Shown: positions 33,690 to 42,825, numbered from the stretch's first letter. The stretch: DNA of 46,014 bases from Clostridia bacterium (GCA_017414505.1 JAFQLQ010000024.1:1-46014), one strand, 5' to 3'. Made by a program: numbers and translations. The notes: generated from the letters alone by a model not told the origin.

Positions 33690-34442
33690 ATGAGAAAATA
33701 TATTATTGCAGGTAACTGGAAAATGAACAAGCTTCCCAGTGAAACCTATGATTTTGTTAAAGAAATTGCTAAAGTTACTGAAGGCGCAACCTGCGAAGTT
33801 GTTTGCTGCACACCTTACGTTTGCTTAACAGAAGCTGTAAAAGCTGCGGAAGGCACACACGTTAAAATCGGTGCTGAAAATCTTCATTTTGAAGATAAAG
33901 GTGCATTCACAGGCGAAGTTAGCGCTGATATGCTTAAAGATATTAAAGTTGACTATGTTATAATCGGTCACTCCGAAAGAAGACAGTATTTTGCTGAAAC
34001 CGACGAAACAGTTAACAAAAAAACTATCAAAGCTCTTGAAAAAGGTCTTATTCCGATTGTTTGCGTTGGTGAATCTCTTGAAGAAAGAGAAGCAGGAATT
34101 ACAATGGACTTAATCGCTATTCAGATTAAAAAAGCTTTCGCAAATATCGAAGCAGAAGATGCTAAAAAGGTTGTTATCGCATACGAGCCTATCTGGGCTA
34201 TTGGAACAGGAAAAACAGCTACTGCTGAACAGGCAGAAGAAGTTTGCAAAGGTATCAGAGAAATTCTTGCTGAACTTTACTGTGAAAAATGTGCTGAAGA
34301 ATTTGTTATTCAGTACGGCGGAAGCATGAACGACCAGAACGCTGCAGAGCTTCTTGCTAAACCCAACATTGACGGTGGTTTAATCGGTGGTGCTTCCTTA
34401 GTTGCAGAAAAATTTGCTCCTATTGTTAAAGCTGCAAAATAA
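33690..34442 (+). CDS. tpiA: Triosephosphate isomerase
   Basis: The 250-residue TIM-barrel enzyme interconverts dihydroxyacetone phosphate and glyceraldehyde 3-phosphate. Catalytic Lys is in GNWKMNK, His in IGHSERRQ, Glu in AYEPIWAIGTGK, and the phosphate loop YGGSM is present near residue 211. AGAGGT precedes the ATG. The gap to gpmI is 23 bp. Confidence 0.97.
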   Translation: MRKYIIAGNWKMNKLPSETYDFVKEIAKVTEGATCEVVCCTPYVCLTEAVKAAEGTHVKIGAENLHFEDKGAFTGEVSADMLKDIKVDYVIIGHSERRQYFAETDETVNKKTIKALEKGLIPIVCVGESLEEREAGITMDLIAIQIKKAFANIEAEDAKKVVIAYEPIWAIGTGKTATAEQAEEVCKGIREILAELYCEKCAEEFVIQYGGSMNDQNAAELLAKPNIDGGLIGGASLVAEKFAPIVKAAK

Positions 34443-34465
34443 TATTGCCTGAAAGGACTTTTAAT

Positions 34466-35983
34466 ATGAATAAACCTATTGCTTTATTAATTATGGATGG
34501 CTACGGCTGTAACGACAGCGATAAAGGTAACGCTATAATCGCAGCCGGAGAAGGAAATATTGCAAAATATTTAAAAGAATACCCCAACACCCGCATTAAT
34601 GCAAGCGGAATGAGTGTTGGTCTGCCGGACGGTCAGATGGGTAACTCCGAAGTTGGTCACACCAACATTGGTGCAGGTAGAGTTGTATATCAGGAGCTTA
34701 CAAGAATAACAAAAGCCGCAGAAGAAGGCGAATTATTCAAAAACGAAGCTTTGCTTGGTGCAATTGAAAACTGCAAAAAATACAACACTCCCCTTCACTT
34801 AATCGGTCTTCTTTCCGACGGTGGTGTTCACAGCCATAATAAGCATCTTTATGCTTTGATTGAAATGGCTAAGAAAAACGGTCTGGACAGAGTTTATGTT
34901 CACGCTCTGCTTGACGGCCGTGATGTTCCCCCCAGCTCCGCAATCAACTATCTTGCTGAGCTTGAGGATAAAATGAAAGAAATCGGCGTTGGTAAAATTG
35001 CCACAATTATGGGCCGTTACTACGCTATGGACAGAGATAACAGATGGGAAAGAGTTGTTCTTGCATACAATGCAATGACAAAACTGGAGGGCGACAAAGC
35101 TGCTTCTTCTGCTGAAGCTATCAAAGCTTCATATGACAAGGAAATTGTAGACGAATTTGTTGTTCCCTGCGTTATCGACGGTGCGGAAGCAATTGCCGCT
35201 AACCATTCTGTTGTATTCTTCAATTTCAGACCTGACAGAGCAAGAGAAATAACAAGAACCTTTGTTGACGAAAGCTTCGACGGTTTTGAAAGAGAAAGTT
35301 TCTTCCCTCTTTACTACGTTTGTATGACACAGTACGATGCAAGTATGCCTAACGTTGAAGTTGCTTTCAAGCCCGAAGAATTAAAGGATACTTTTGGTGA
35401 AATAGTAAGCAAAGCAGGCTTAAAGCAGTTAAGAATTGCCGAAACAGAAAAATATGCTCACGTTACATTCTTCTTCAACGGCGGTAAGGAAGAGGTTTAC
35501 GAAGGCGAGGACAGATGCTTAATCCCCTCTCCCAAAGTTGCAACCTACGATTTACAGCCCGAAATGTCTGCTCCCGAAGTTAAAGAGCAGGTTCTTGAGA
35601 GAATAAATAAGGATATGTACGATGTTATAATCCTTAACTTTGCAAACTGTGATATGGTTGGTCACACAGGCGACTTTGAAGCTACCAAAAAAGCCGTTAC
35701 AACTGTTGACAGCTGCGTAGGCGAGGTTGTAGATGCAATTCTTGCAAAAGGCGGAACAGCTCTTATCACTGCAGACCACGGCAACGCTGATGTTATGTGG
35801 GATGATGTTGAGGGCGTTGTTACAGCTCATTCAACAAATCCTGTTCCTTTCATCGTAATAGGTGCAGGCGATGTTAAGCTTAAAGAAGGCGGAAAATTAG
35901 CAGATATCTGCCCCACAATGCTTGATTTAATGGGAATTGAAAAACCTGCCGCTATGACAGGCGAATCTTTAATTCAGAAATAA
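34466..35983 (+). CDS. gpmI: Cofactor-independent phosphoglycerate mutase
   Basis: The 505-residue manganese enzyme converts 3- to 2-phosphoglycerate. It has the alkaline phosphatase-like start LLIMDGYG, the phosphoserine site GNSEVGHTNIGAGR (Ser near 60) and the metal-binding TADHGNADVMWD near residue 440. The ATG at 34466 follows AAAGGA; upstream codons in the same frame lack a site. In spore formers this pH-sensitive enzyme also controls the 3-phosphoglycerate store in spores. It ends the operon before a strong terminator. Confidence 0.96.
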   Translation: MNKPIALLIMDGYGCNDSDKGNAIIAAGEGNIAKYLKEYPNTRINASGMSVGLPDGQMGNSEVGHTNIGAGRVVYQELTRITKAAEEGELFKNEALLGAIENCKKYNTPLHLIGLLSDGGVHSHNKHLYALIEMAKKNGLDRVYVHALLDGRDVPPSSAINYLAELEDKMKEIGVGKIATIMGRYYAMDRDNRWERVVLAYNAMTKLEGDKAASSAEAIKASYDKEIVDEFVVPCVIDGAEAIAANHSVVFFNFRPDRAREITRTFVDESFDGFERESFFPLYYVCMTQYDASMPNVEVAFKPEELKDTFGEIVSKAGLKQLRIAETEKYAHVTFFFNGGKEEVYEGEDRCLIPSPKVATYDLQPEMSAPEVKEQVLERINKDMYDVIILNFANCDMVGHTGDFEATKKAVTTVDSCVGEVVDAILAKGGTALITADHGNADVMWDDVEGVVTAHSTNPVPFIVIGAGDVKLKEGGKLADICPTMLDLMGIEKPAAMTGESLIQK

Positions 35984-35995
35984 TAATACTTTTAT

Positions 35996-36033
35996 ATCAA
36001 AAGACCTCCTTTAAAAAAAGGAGGTCTTTTGAT
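35996..36033. terminator. 17-bp bidirectional terminator between gpmI and rlmN
   Basis: Arms 35996-36012 and 36017-36033 are perfect inverted copies with a 4-base A loop and T runs on either strand. The right arm overlaps the last codons and stop of rlmN. Confidence 0.88.
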
Positions 36034-37048
36034 CATTAACGTAATCAGCGCTTAACTGTCCGCAAGCGGCATTTATGTCGCCGCCAAATTCTCTTCTTAC
36101 AGTAACATTAATACCGCACGATTTAAGAATATCAAAAAATTCTGCAATACGTTTTTTATCGCTGGGTTCATAATCGGTTGAACGGGTTTTGTTATAGGGA
36201 ATAAGATTTACATAGCAGTTTACATCTTTTACAAGCTGTGCCAGCTCAACCGCACATTCGTTACTGTCATTCAGATTTTTTATCATTATATAAGCAAATG
36301 TGACTTTTTTATTTCCGCTTTTTGTATATTCCCTTGCGGCATCTATAAGTCCGCTTACGGGATATTTTTTGTTTATGGGCATAAGTTTATTTCTCAGCTC
36401 ATCGTTGGGTGCATGAAGACTGATTGCAAGACTGTTTACAACCTTACGCTGTGCAAATTCTATGATTTTAGGTGTAATACCGCTTGTTGAAACCGTAACA
36501 TGTCTTGCCGCAATTTCAATACCCGGTTGCTCGGTTACAATATCAATAAAATTCATAGTATTTTCATAATTATCAAAAGGCTCGCCAATCCCCATAAGAA
36601 CAATGTGGGAAACAGGTATATTCAGTATATCCCTTATATACAAAACCTGCTGAACCATTTCATAAGTATGCAGATTACGCACTTTTTTAAGCTTTCCGCT
36701 TTCACAGAAAATGCAATTCATATTACATCCCACCTGAGTGGAAATGCAAACTCCGTTTCCGTAATCGTGCTTCATAAGCACCGTTTCTATTGTAAGTCCG
36801 TCCGAAAGGCGGAACAAATACTTTGAGCTTGTTTCGTTTTCGTATTTGGTTACAAGCTCTGCCGGTGTAATTTCAAAATCCCTGCCAAGTTTGTCTTTTA
36901 CTGATTCGGAAAGATTTGAAATATCATAAAAGGAAGTTACTCTGTTTTTGTATATTTCATTAAAAATTATTTTTGCCTTTGCAGGATTTTCGCCGGAGGA
37001 TGCGAAATAATCCTGAAGCATTTTTATTGTCATACCGTATATATTCAT
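36011..37048 (-). CDS. rlmN: RlmN-family 23S rRNA A2503 methyltransferase
   Basis: The 345-residue radical SAM enzyme methylates C2 of A2503 in 23S rRNA and A37 in some tRNAs. The cluster motif CNMNCIFC, the Cys seven residues before it and the C-terminal AACGQL Cys, both used in methyl transfer, are present. After the cluster the usual FC(A/S)T is FCESG, an unusual local change. NNDSN-type and RREFGGDINAACGQL segments fit RlmN better than Cfr, though this remains a family call. The ATG at 37048 follows GAGGAAA. The C-terminal QKTSFF tail is encoded by the shared terminator stem. Confidence 0.85.
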   Translation of the reverse strand: MNIYGMTIKMLQDYFASSGENPAKAKIIFNEIYKNRVTSFYDISNLSESVKDKLGRDFEITPAELVTKYENETSSKYLFRLSDGLTIETVLMKHDYGNGVCISTQVGCNMNCIFCESGKLKKVRNLHTYEMVQQVLYIRDILNIPVSHIVLMGIGEPFDNYENTMNFIDIVTEQPGIEIAARHVTVSTSGITPKIIEFAQRKVVNSLAISLHAPNDELRNKLMPINKKYPVSGLIDAAREYTKSGNKKVTFAYIMIKNLNDSNECAVELAQLVKDVNCYVNLIPYNKTRSTDYEPSDKKRIAEFFDILKSCGINVTVRREFGGDINAACGQLSADYVNDQKTSFF

Positions 37049-37083
37049 AGTTTTTCCTCGTGTCAAACAATTTTACTCCATTT

Positions 37084-37112
37084 ATTATACACAAAAATAC
37101 ATTTATTGTAAA
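37084..37112 (-). promoter_or_regulatory. Promoter of rlmN
   Basis: On the minus strand TTTACA (37112-37107) and TATAAT (37089-37084) are 17 bases apart, about 36 bases from the rlmN start. Confidence 0.7.
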
Positions 37113-37124
37113 GACTATTTTTTC

Positions 37125-37153
37125 TTGCCTAATCTGCATTTTTATGGTATAAT
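37125..37153 (+). promoter_or_regulatory. Promoter of the YitT-family gene
   Basis: TTGCCT (37125-37130) and TATAAT (37148-37153) are 17 bases apart, divergent from the rlmN promoter. Confidence 0.7.
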
Positions 37154-37182
37154 AAAAATATAATTAATCTGAGGTGATGCCA

Positions 37183-38070
37183 TTGAAATTTTTAGAAAAA
37201 CTCAAAAATATAAAACTGTTCAACATAATTATGCTTACCATTGCCGGTGCGATAAATGCATTCGGAATAACGGTATTTCTTAACCCGGTTAAACTGTACG
37301 ACAGCGGTATTTCAGGAACATCAATGCTTCTTGCACAGATAACTCCCGAATATTTAACTCTTTCTGTATTCCTGCTTATACTTAATATCCCTTTATTTCT
37401 TTACGGGTTAAAAAAACAGGGTGCTTTATTTACAATTTATGCAATATGGACTGTTATAATATATTCTTTTGTTGCGTGGCTTATAACCGATATTCTTCCC
37501 GTTGATGTAAACCTCGCTTCCCCTCTTGCAGGAACAGATTTACTGTTGTGTGCTCTTTTCGGAGGTATAATTTCGGGTGTTGGAAGCGGTCTTGCAATAC
37601 GCTACGGCGGTGCAATGGACGGCATTGAAGTTATGGCTGTTATCTTCGCGAAAAGGCTTGGAATTTCTGTTGGAAGCTTTGTTATGATTTATAACATTAT
37701 TCTTTACATAATCTGCGGATTTACAATTCACAGCTGGATTTTGCCCCTTTACTCCATTGTTACCTATATGGGTGCATTAAAAACCGTTGACTTTATTGTA
37801 GAAGGTTTAGACAGAGAAAAATGTGCAATGATAATTACTGTAAAGCCTGATGAAATCTGCAAAGCACTTTCAGATGAATTTGAATCCGGTACAACTAAAA
37901 TTTCTGTTACCGGCGGATATTCAAATGAGCCTAAAACAATGGTTTATTTTATTGTAAACCGTTTCCAGGTTGTTAAAACCAAAGAAATTGTTCACGAAAT
38001 CGACTCTTCTGCTTATATCACAATAAGCGAAGTGGCAGATGTTTTTTCTGCAAATCAGGAATTAAAATAG
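37183..38070 (+). CDS. YitT-family membrane protein
   Basis: The 295-residue protein has five or six membrane segments (DUF161 region, about 15-205) and a soluble C-terminal DUF2179 domain (about 215-290, with ITVKPDEICKAL and YFIVNRFQV). Many Firmicutes carry several copies; the function is not established. The TTG at 37183 is preferred because GAGGTG lies six bases upstream, whereas the ATG at 37177 and GTG at 37174 overlap that site. It is a single-gene unit with its own promoter and terminator. Confidence 0.85.
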   Translation: MKFLEKLKNIKLFNIIMLTIAGAINAFGITVFLNPVKLYDSGISGTSMLLAQITPEYLTLSVFLLILNIPLFLYGLKKQGALFTIYAIWTVIIYSFVAWLITDILPVDVNLASPLAGTDLLLCALFGGIISGVGSGLAIRYGGAMDGIEVMAVIFAKRLGISVGSFVMIYNIILYIICGFTIHSWILPLYSIVTYMGALKTVDFIVEGLDREKCAMIITVKPDEICKALSDEFESGTTKISVTGGYSNEPKTMVYFIVNRFQVVKTKEIVHEIDSSAYITISEVADVFSANQELK

Positions 38071-38081
38071 TATTATATATT

Positions 38082-38118
38082 AAAAAACTCAACTCCAATT
38101 GCGGAGTTGAGTTTTTTT
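38082..38118. terminator. Bidirectional terminator between YitT and NSS genes
   Basis: The stem 38082-38096 / 38103-38117 has a 6-base loop, with A on one side and T on the other, so it works for both converging genes. Confidence 0.88.
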
Positions 38119-38121
38119 GTA

Positions 38122-39477
38122 TTATATTTTTGCAATTCCAAGTACATCAAGCACGGAGCTTATAAGTATAAGAACAATGCAGATTGGTGCAATGTATTTT
38201 ATAACCACTCTGAACAAAGTTTTTGCCTTAAACGGTGCTGTTTCTTCCGCTTCTGCAATAATTGATTCGGGTTTTATAACGTAGCCCACAAATATACAGG
38301 TAAGGAAAGCAACGATAGGCATCAGCACGCTGTTACTGATAAAATCAAAGAAGTCAAGGAATGCAAGTCCGATAATTTTAATATTGCCCCAGATTCCGTT
38401 TCCTAAGGAAGAAGGAATACCAAGAATAACCGAAATTGCAAGAACTATAAGAATCGCTTTATTTCTCGAAACATTGAATTTATCACGAACAATTGAAACA
38501 ACTGCTTCCATCAGCGAAATCGACGATGTAAGAGCCGCAAACAGAACAAGCAGGAAGAAAAGTCCGCCTATAAAGCTGCCGCCTGCCATACTGTCAAAAA
38601 CCTTGGGAAGAGTTACAAACATAAGTCCGGGGCCTTTTCCAAGAGCCGCTTCATCTCCGCCGGAGAATGCGAATACTGCCGGAATAATCATTAAACCTGC
38701 GATAAAAGCAATACCTGTATCAAAAATTTCAATATTTCTTACAGACTGTTCAAGATTTACATCCTTTTTCATATAGGAACCGTATGTAATCATAATTCCC
38801 ATAGCAAGTGACATTGAATAGAACAACTGTCCCATAGCAGCTAAAACAGTTGTTGCTGAAAAATGAGAAAAATCCGGTTTTAAGTAATAAATTACACCAT
38901 CCATTGCTCCCGGCATAAACATTGCATAAACAGCAATAATTACAGAAAGCACGATAAGAATGGGCATCATAATTTTACTAACCTTTTCGACACCTTTTTC
39001 CACACCCAGAAAAACAACTATTGCTGTAAGTCCAAGATAAAGTGCAAACCACAGCATAGGCTCAACAGGCTGAGCTACAAAGTTACCGAAGAAACTGTCC
39101 GCAACAGTAGCGGAAGCCTGTCCGCTTAAAAAAGAAACAAGATATTTGGTAACCCAACCACCGATTACACAGTAGTAAGGCAAAATAATCATAGGAATTA
39201 TCGAAACAAGATATCCGACAAACGAAAATCTCTTATCAAGAGCCTTAAATGCACCAATAGCACTTAAGCCTGTTTTTCTTCCGATTGCAATTTCGGCACT
39301 CATAAGTGCGAAACCGAATGTAATAGCAAGAATTAAATAAACCAGCAGAAAAATACCTCCGCCGTATTTAGCAGCCAGATACGGAAAACGCCATATGTTT
39401 CCCAAACCAACTGCAGAGCCGGCAGCCGCAAGCACAAAACCAAGCTTACCGGTAAAGCTACCTCTTTGTTTTTCCAT
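38122..39477 (-). CDS. Sodium-dependent transporter, NSS (SNF) family
   Basis: The 451-residue membrane protein has the LeuT fold with 11-12 membrane segments. The first helix holds the sodium/substrate signature GSAVGLGNIWRFPYLAAKYGG in part (about 18-38), and FYSMSLAMGIMITYGSY is the helix 6 region. It should import an amino acid with Na+; which one is unknown. The ATG at 39477 follows GGAGG with eight bases spacing; an ATG at 39492 overlaps the ribosome site. It follows the hemolysin III gene by 38 bp and may be co-transcribed. Confidence 0.9.
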   Translation of the reverse strand: MEKQRGSFTGKLGFVLAAAGSAVGLGNIWRFPYLAAKYGGGIFLLVYLILAITFGFALMSAEIAIGRKTGLSAIGAFKALDKRFSFVGYLVSIIPMIILPYYCVIGGWVTKYLVSFLSGQASATVADSFFGNFVAQPVEPMLWFALYLGLTAIVVFLGVEKGVEKVSKIMMPILIVLSVIIAVYAMFMPGAMDGVIYYLKPDFSHFSATTVLAAMGQLFYSMSLAMGIMITYGSYMKKDVNLEQSVRNIEIFDTGIAFIAGLMIIPAVFAFSGGDEAALGKGPGLMFVTLPKVFDSMAGGSFIGGLFFLLVLFAALTSSISLMEAVVSIVRDKFNVSRNKAILIVLAISVILGIPSSLGNGIWGNIKIIGLAFLDFFDFISNSVLMPIVAFLTCIFVGYVIKPESIIAEAEETAPFKAKTLFRVVIKYIAPICIVLILISSVLDVLGIAKI

Positions 39478-39515
39478 AAAGAAATCCTCCATGTTGTTTT
39501 TATTTTTATAATTTT

Positions 39516-40184
39516 TTAAACAATGTATAATAAAATGTAAAGCATATGAAGAATACTTCCTGCTACTACAAATAAGTGAAATACTGAGTGCATATATCTT
39601 TTCTTTTTAAGAAAATAGTAAAAAAGTGCGCCAATTGTATAACTTATTCCGCCCCAGATAAGAAGTGCTGTTCCGCCTGCCGCAGCAACGGGTTTCCATG
39701 CAAACACAATGCACCAGCCCATTGCAAGATAGCAGATTGCCGAAAATTTTCTGTAATACTTTATATCTATGGAGTTAAATGTTATCCCTATTGCCGCTGC
39801 ACCCCATATTATTCCGAAAAGAGTCCATCCCATCCAGGTGGAATGTGCTCTTAACGTGCTTAAGCAAATAGGTGTATATGTTCCTGCAATAAGAATAAAT
39901 ATTGAACAATGGTCGATAACCTGAAACACTTTTTTCGCCGTAAGATGAGGCTTCAGGCCGTGATAAATACTGGAACAGCTGTAAAGAATAATCATTGCCG
40001 CACCGTAAATTGCACTTCCTACAACACCGTATACATTCCCGTGAAGTGCCGCAAAAATAACACACAGTGTAAGCGCAGTAATTCCCACTGCTCCACCCAC
40101 AATATGAGAAACCATATTAAAAATTTCTTCACCTTTTGTATAATCAGGAAGCTTTCTGTCTGCAAGCTTTTCTCTTTTTAGCAT
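39516..40184 (-). CDS. Hemolysin III / PAQR-type membrane protein
   Basis: The 222-residue protein has seven predicted membrane segments and the conserved metal-site residues of the PAQR-like family: EEIFNMVSHIVGG near the N-terminus, SSIYHGL and the VIDHCSIFILIAGTYTP block, and a C-terminal HLFVVAGSILH. The hemolysin name comes from one Bacillus protein; most members are probably membrane hydrolases or homeostasis proteins. The ATG at 40184 follows GGGAGTGG. It has its own promoter and precedes the NSS transporter. Confidence 0.88.
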   Translation of the reverse strand: MLKREKLADRKLPDYTKGEEIFNMVSHIVGGAVGITALTLCVIFAALHGNVYGVVGSAIYGAAMIILYSCSSIYHGLKPHLTAKKVFQVIDHCSIFILIAGTYTPICLSTLRAHSTWMGWTLFGIIWGAAAIGITFNSIDIKYYRKFSAICYLAMGWCIVFAWKPVAAAGGTALLIWGGISYTIGALFYYFLKKKRYMHSVFHLFVVAGSILHMLYILLYIV

Positions 40185-40210
40185 AAATACCACTCCCATT
40201 AATTATTGTT

Positions 40211-40238
40211 ATTATAATATTTTAACATAAAATAACAA
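40211..40238 (-). promoter_or_regulatory. Promoter of the hemolysin III gene
   Basis: On the minus strand TTGTTA (40238-40233) and TATAAT (40216-40211) are 16 bases apart. A second possible pair, TTGATT with TAAAAT at 17 bases, lies about 10-15 bases upstream. Confidence 0.55.
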
Positions 40239-40281
40239 TAAAATCAATATATAGTTTAATTTTATTTACAGCAGAAAAATC

Positions 40282-40310
40282 TTGACATTTTTTTAACAAA
40301 GTGCTATTAT
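40282..40310 (+). promoter_or_regulatory. Promoter of ppa
   Basis: TTGACA (40282-40287) and TATTAT (40305-40310) are 17 bases apart, ahead of an AGAGGAG site. Confidence 0.75.
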
Positions 40311-40341
40311 ACTTATATATTTTTACAGAGGAGATGATTCA

Positions 40342-40872
40342 ATGTCCAACATATGGCATGATATAAGTCCAAGAAGAATTTCAAAAGAAAAATTTATGGC
40401 TGTAATCGAAATTCCCAAAGGATGCAAAAACAAATACGAAATGGATAAGGACACAGGACTTTTAAGGCTGGACAGAGTTCTTTATACCTCTACCCACTAC
40501 CCTGCAAACTACGGTTTTATTCCGAGAACCTATGCCGAAGACCGAGATCCTCTTGATGTTCTTGTTTTATGTCAGGAAACAATTGTACCTATGACTTTGG
40601 TTGAATGCTATCCTATTGGTGCGCTTAAAATGATTGATAATGATGAAATTGATGAAAAAATAATTGCAGTACCCATACACGACCCGGCATATAACTGCTA
40701 CAAGGATATTTCAGAACTGCCAACACATATTTTCGATGAAATTTCCCACTTTTTCAAGGTTTATAAATCCCTTGAGGGCAAGGAAACTGTTGTTAACGAA
40801 ATAGTTTCGGCAGATGAATCAAAAAAGCTTATAGAAAAGTGTATTTTGCATTATAAAGATAATTTTTGTTAA
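40342..40872 (+). CDS. ppa: Inorganic pyrophosphatase, family I
   Basis: The 176-residue soluble Mg-dependent enzyme hydrolyses pyrophosphate, pulling biosynthetic reactions forward. It shows the substrate-binding IPKGCKNKYE segment (about 25-34), YPANYGFIP and the family signature EDRDPLDVLVL (about 66-76) with its metal-binding Asp residues. Length is normal for the bacterial hexameric form. It is a single-gene unit with its own promoter and terminator. Confidence 0.94.
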   Translation: MSNIWHDISPRRISKEKFMAVIEIPKGCKNKYEMDKDTGLLRLDRVLYTSTHYPANYGFIPRTYAEDRDPLDVLVLCQETIVPMTLVECYPIGALKMIDNDEIDEKIIAVPIHDPAYNCYKDISELPTHIFDEISHFFKVYKSLEGKETVVNEIVSADESKKLIEKCILHYKDNFC

Positions 40873-40880
40873 AAACAAAG

Positions 40881-40900
40881 CCACCCTTACGGGTGGTTTT
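40881..40900 (+). terminator. Terminator of ppa
   Basis: The stem CCACCC / GGGTGG (40881-40886 with 40891-40896) has a 4-base loop and is followed by TTTT. It ends just before the convergent gene at 40902. Confidence 0.75.
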
Positions 40901-40901
40901 A

Positions 40902-41429
40902 TTATACAAAAAGAATTATTACAGCAATAATTATAACAATTACTCCTCCTATACGGGTAAACGCAAGGGAAGCTTCCGACGGTTCGGCATCCTTATAGTG
41001 CCATCCCCGTGAAAGATACCAGGAAGAATAAGGCGAAATAACATTCCACAATCCGATAATTATCAGAATAAAAATCAACAGAAAATTTTTGTCCGACGAA
41101 GGTTGTTTTGCTGTTTTTTCTTCAAGAACAGATATTAAAACATCTCCGTCAACATATTTTTCAGGATCGTAATCATCGCTCCATCCGCCCCAACCGCCGC
41201 CGGGGCTGACTTTCCACCAATATGTTGAGCCATCGGGGTAGGTTATGTTTATCTCACTTCCCTCGCCCGAAATTATATACTGATAAGTATTTGTGCCGTC
41301 AGAAATCGTCATAGAATCGGTATCTACGGTATATTCTATGCCATTTCTTGTTACTGTATATGTTGATGCCAGGCACATCAAAACAGAAATTAACATAAGG
41401 CATATAATTCCCACACAGAATTTCTTCAT
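40902..41429 (-). CDS. Exported membrane protein, possibly DUF6199-like
   Basis: The 175-residue product has an N-terminal signal or anchor (about 4-22), a Gly/Trp/Asp-rich outer region (about 25-110, with GWGGWSDDYD) and two C-terminal membrane segments. Between them lies a conserved-looking block SSWYLSRGWHYKDAEPSEA that I associate with the DUF6199 family. No function is known. The ATG at 41429 follows AAAGGAGTG. It lies 15 bp after the thioesterase gene and is probably co-transcribed. Confidence 0.7.
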   Translation of the reverse strand: MKKFCVGIICLMLISVLMCLASTYTVTRNGIEYTVDTDSMTISDGTNTYQYIISGEGSEINITYPDGSTYWWKVSPGGGWGGWSDDYDPEKYVDGDVLISVLEEKTAKQPSSDKNFLLIFILIIIGLWNVISPYSSWYLSRGWHYKDAEPSEASLAFTRIGGVIVIIIAVIILFV

Positions 41430-41444
41430 AGTTAACACTCCTTT

Positions 41445-41837
41445 TTAAAGATGAGTTCCGCCGGAATTTACAATGGCAACAAGCGTGCCAAGATTATCAG
41501 TTATAGTGATTTCATAAAAGCAATTTCTTTTTCCGTCTTTAAGAAGTTTACTTTCGCTGTACAGGGTATCACCTTTCGGACTGCCCATAAAGCTGATATT
41601 GCTTGTGGTTGTAACGGTAAGCGGTTGATTGAAATTAGTTGCAACTGCAAATGTAAAATCTGCAAGAGTGAATATTGCGCCTCCCATAACGTGACCTGTT
41701 GCATTAGTATGATTTTCATTTATTTTAAGAGAACATCTTGCATATTTTTCTTCCACTTCTTCAATTTCTATGCCTGTGGTTATCATAGCATATCGGTCTT
41801 TTATAAAAAATTCTTTTGCTTTTTCAATATTTGTCAA
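41445..41837 (-). CDS. PaaI-type hotdog thioesterase
   Basis: The 130-residue protein is a single hotdog domain. ENHTNATGHVMGGAIFTLAD (about 41-60) is the typical PaaI/4HBT segment in which the Asp or an adjacent residue acts in thioester hydrolysis. It should cleave an acyl- or aryl-CoA; the exact substrate is unknown. The TTG at 41837 is preferred because GGGGTGA precedes it at the right distance, while the GTG at 41846 lies inside that site. The terminator of the transketolase operon lies just upstream, and no clear promoter is seen. Confidence 0.85.
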   Translation of the reverse strand: MTNIEKAKEFFIKDRYAMITTGIEIEEVEEKYARCSLKINENHTNATGHVMGGAIFTLADFTFAVATNFNQPLTVTTTSNISFMGSPKGDTLYSESKLLKDGKRNCFYEITITDNLGTLVAIVNSGGTHL

Positions 41838-41856
41838 CTGTATCACCCCGAAGTTT

Positions 41857-41883
41857 CAAAAAGGCAGGAATAACCTGCCTTTT
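41857..41883 (-). terminator. Terminator of the AEC-transketolase operon
   Basis: The stem 41859-41868 / 41874-41883 (AAAAGGCAGG / CCTGCCTTTT) with a 5-base loop is followed by T on the minus strand. It separates the transketolase genes from the thioesterase gene. Confidence 0.8.
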
Positions 41884-41889
41884 AAACAT

Positions 41890-42825
41890 TTATTTCAATA
41901 ATTCTTCTGCTGCTTTAACAATATGGTCTGCGGAAATTTCGTAAGCATCCATAAGTTCAGCAGGCTTTCCGGAAGCACCAAACACATCCTTTGTGCCGAT
42001 TCTTGCCATTTTTGCAGGTGCGTTTTCACAAAGAACTTCTGCAACTGCACTGCCAAGACCGCCGTTGATATTGTGTTCCTCACATGTTACAATACCTTTG
42101 GTTTCCTTAGCCGCTTTAATGATAATATCCTTATCAATGGGTTTTAAGGTTGCAATGTTTATAACTCTTGCAGAAATGCCTTTTTCAGCAAGCTTTTCTG
42201 CCGCTACCATCGCCTCGTTAACCATAATACCTGTGCCTATTAAGGTAATATCATTACCGTCTTTTACCGTAACGCCTTTTCCGATTTCAAAATTGTAGCT
42301 TTCATCAAAAACGACCGGAACAGCAGCTCTTCCAACTCTGATATAAACAGGGCCGTTATAGTTTATTGCCGCTTCAACTGCTTTTTTTGTTTCGGTATCA
42401 TCAGCGGGGTTTATAACAACCATATTCGGAAGACTTCTCATAATTGCCAAATCTTCAAGACACTGATGAGTTGCACCGTCTTCACCAACAGTAATACCTG
42501 CGTGAGAAGCAACAATTTTAACCGGAAGGTTAGGATAGCAGATAGAGTTTCTTATCTGTTCAAAAGCTCTGCCTGCCGCAAACATTGCAAAAGAGCTTGC
42601 AAATACTGTTCTTCCACAGGAAGCAAGACCCGCCGCAGTACACATCATATTTGCTTCCGCAATACCGCAGTTAATAAATCTTTCAGGATATGCTTTTTTG
42701 AAAACATCTGTTTTTGTAGATTTAGAAAGGTCCGCATCAAGAACCAATATATCATATTTCGCGCCGCATTCTTTAAGAGCGTTTCCATAGGATTCTCTTG
42801 TAGCAACTTTTTTAATATCAGCCAT
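41890..42825 (-). CDS. Transketolase, C-terminal subunit
   Basis: The 311-residue protein is the second half of a split transketolase: a pyrimidine-binding domain (about 5-170, with the catalytic Glu region NCGIAEANMMCTAAGLA and SHAGITVGEDGATHQ) and a C-terminal domain (about 185-305). With the N-terminal subunit it forms a TPP enzyme that moves two-carbon units in the pentose phosphate pathway. It overlaps the N-terminal subunit gene by 8 bp, so the two are made in equal amounts. GGAGGG precedes the ATG. Confidence 0.94.
   Translation of the reverse strand: MADIKKVATRESYGNALKECGAKYDILVLDADLSKSTKTDVFKKAYPERFINCGIAEANMMCTAAGLASCGRTVFASSFAMFAAGRAFEQIRNSICYPNLPVKIVASHAGITVGEDGATHQCLEDLAIMRSLPNMVVINPADDTETKKAVEAAINYNGPVYIRVGRAAVPVVFDESYNFEIGKGVTVKDGNDITLIGTGIMVNEAMVAAEKLAEKGISARVINIATLKPIDKDIIIKAAKETKGIVTCEEHNINGGLGSAVAEVLCENAPAKMARIGTKDVFGASGKPAELMDAYEISADHIVKAAEELLK

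Noticed and set aside
36011..37048. Cfr-type antibiotic resistance methyltransferase
   Set aside because: A few segments recall Cfr, but the C-terminal RREFGGDINAACGQL region and housekeeping context fit RlmN.
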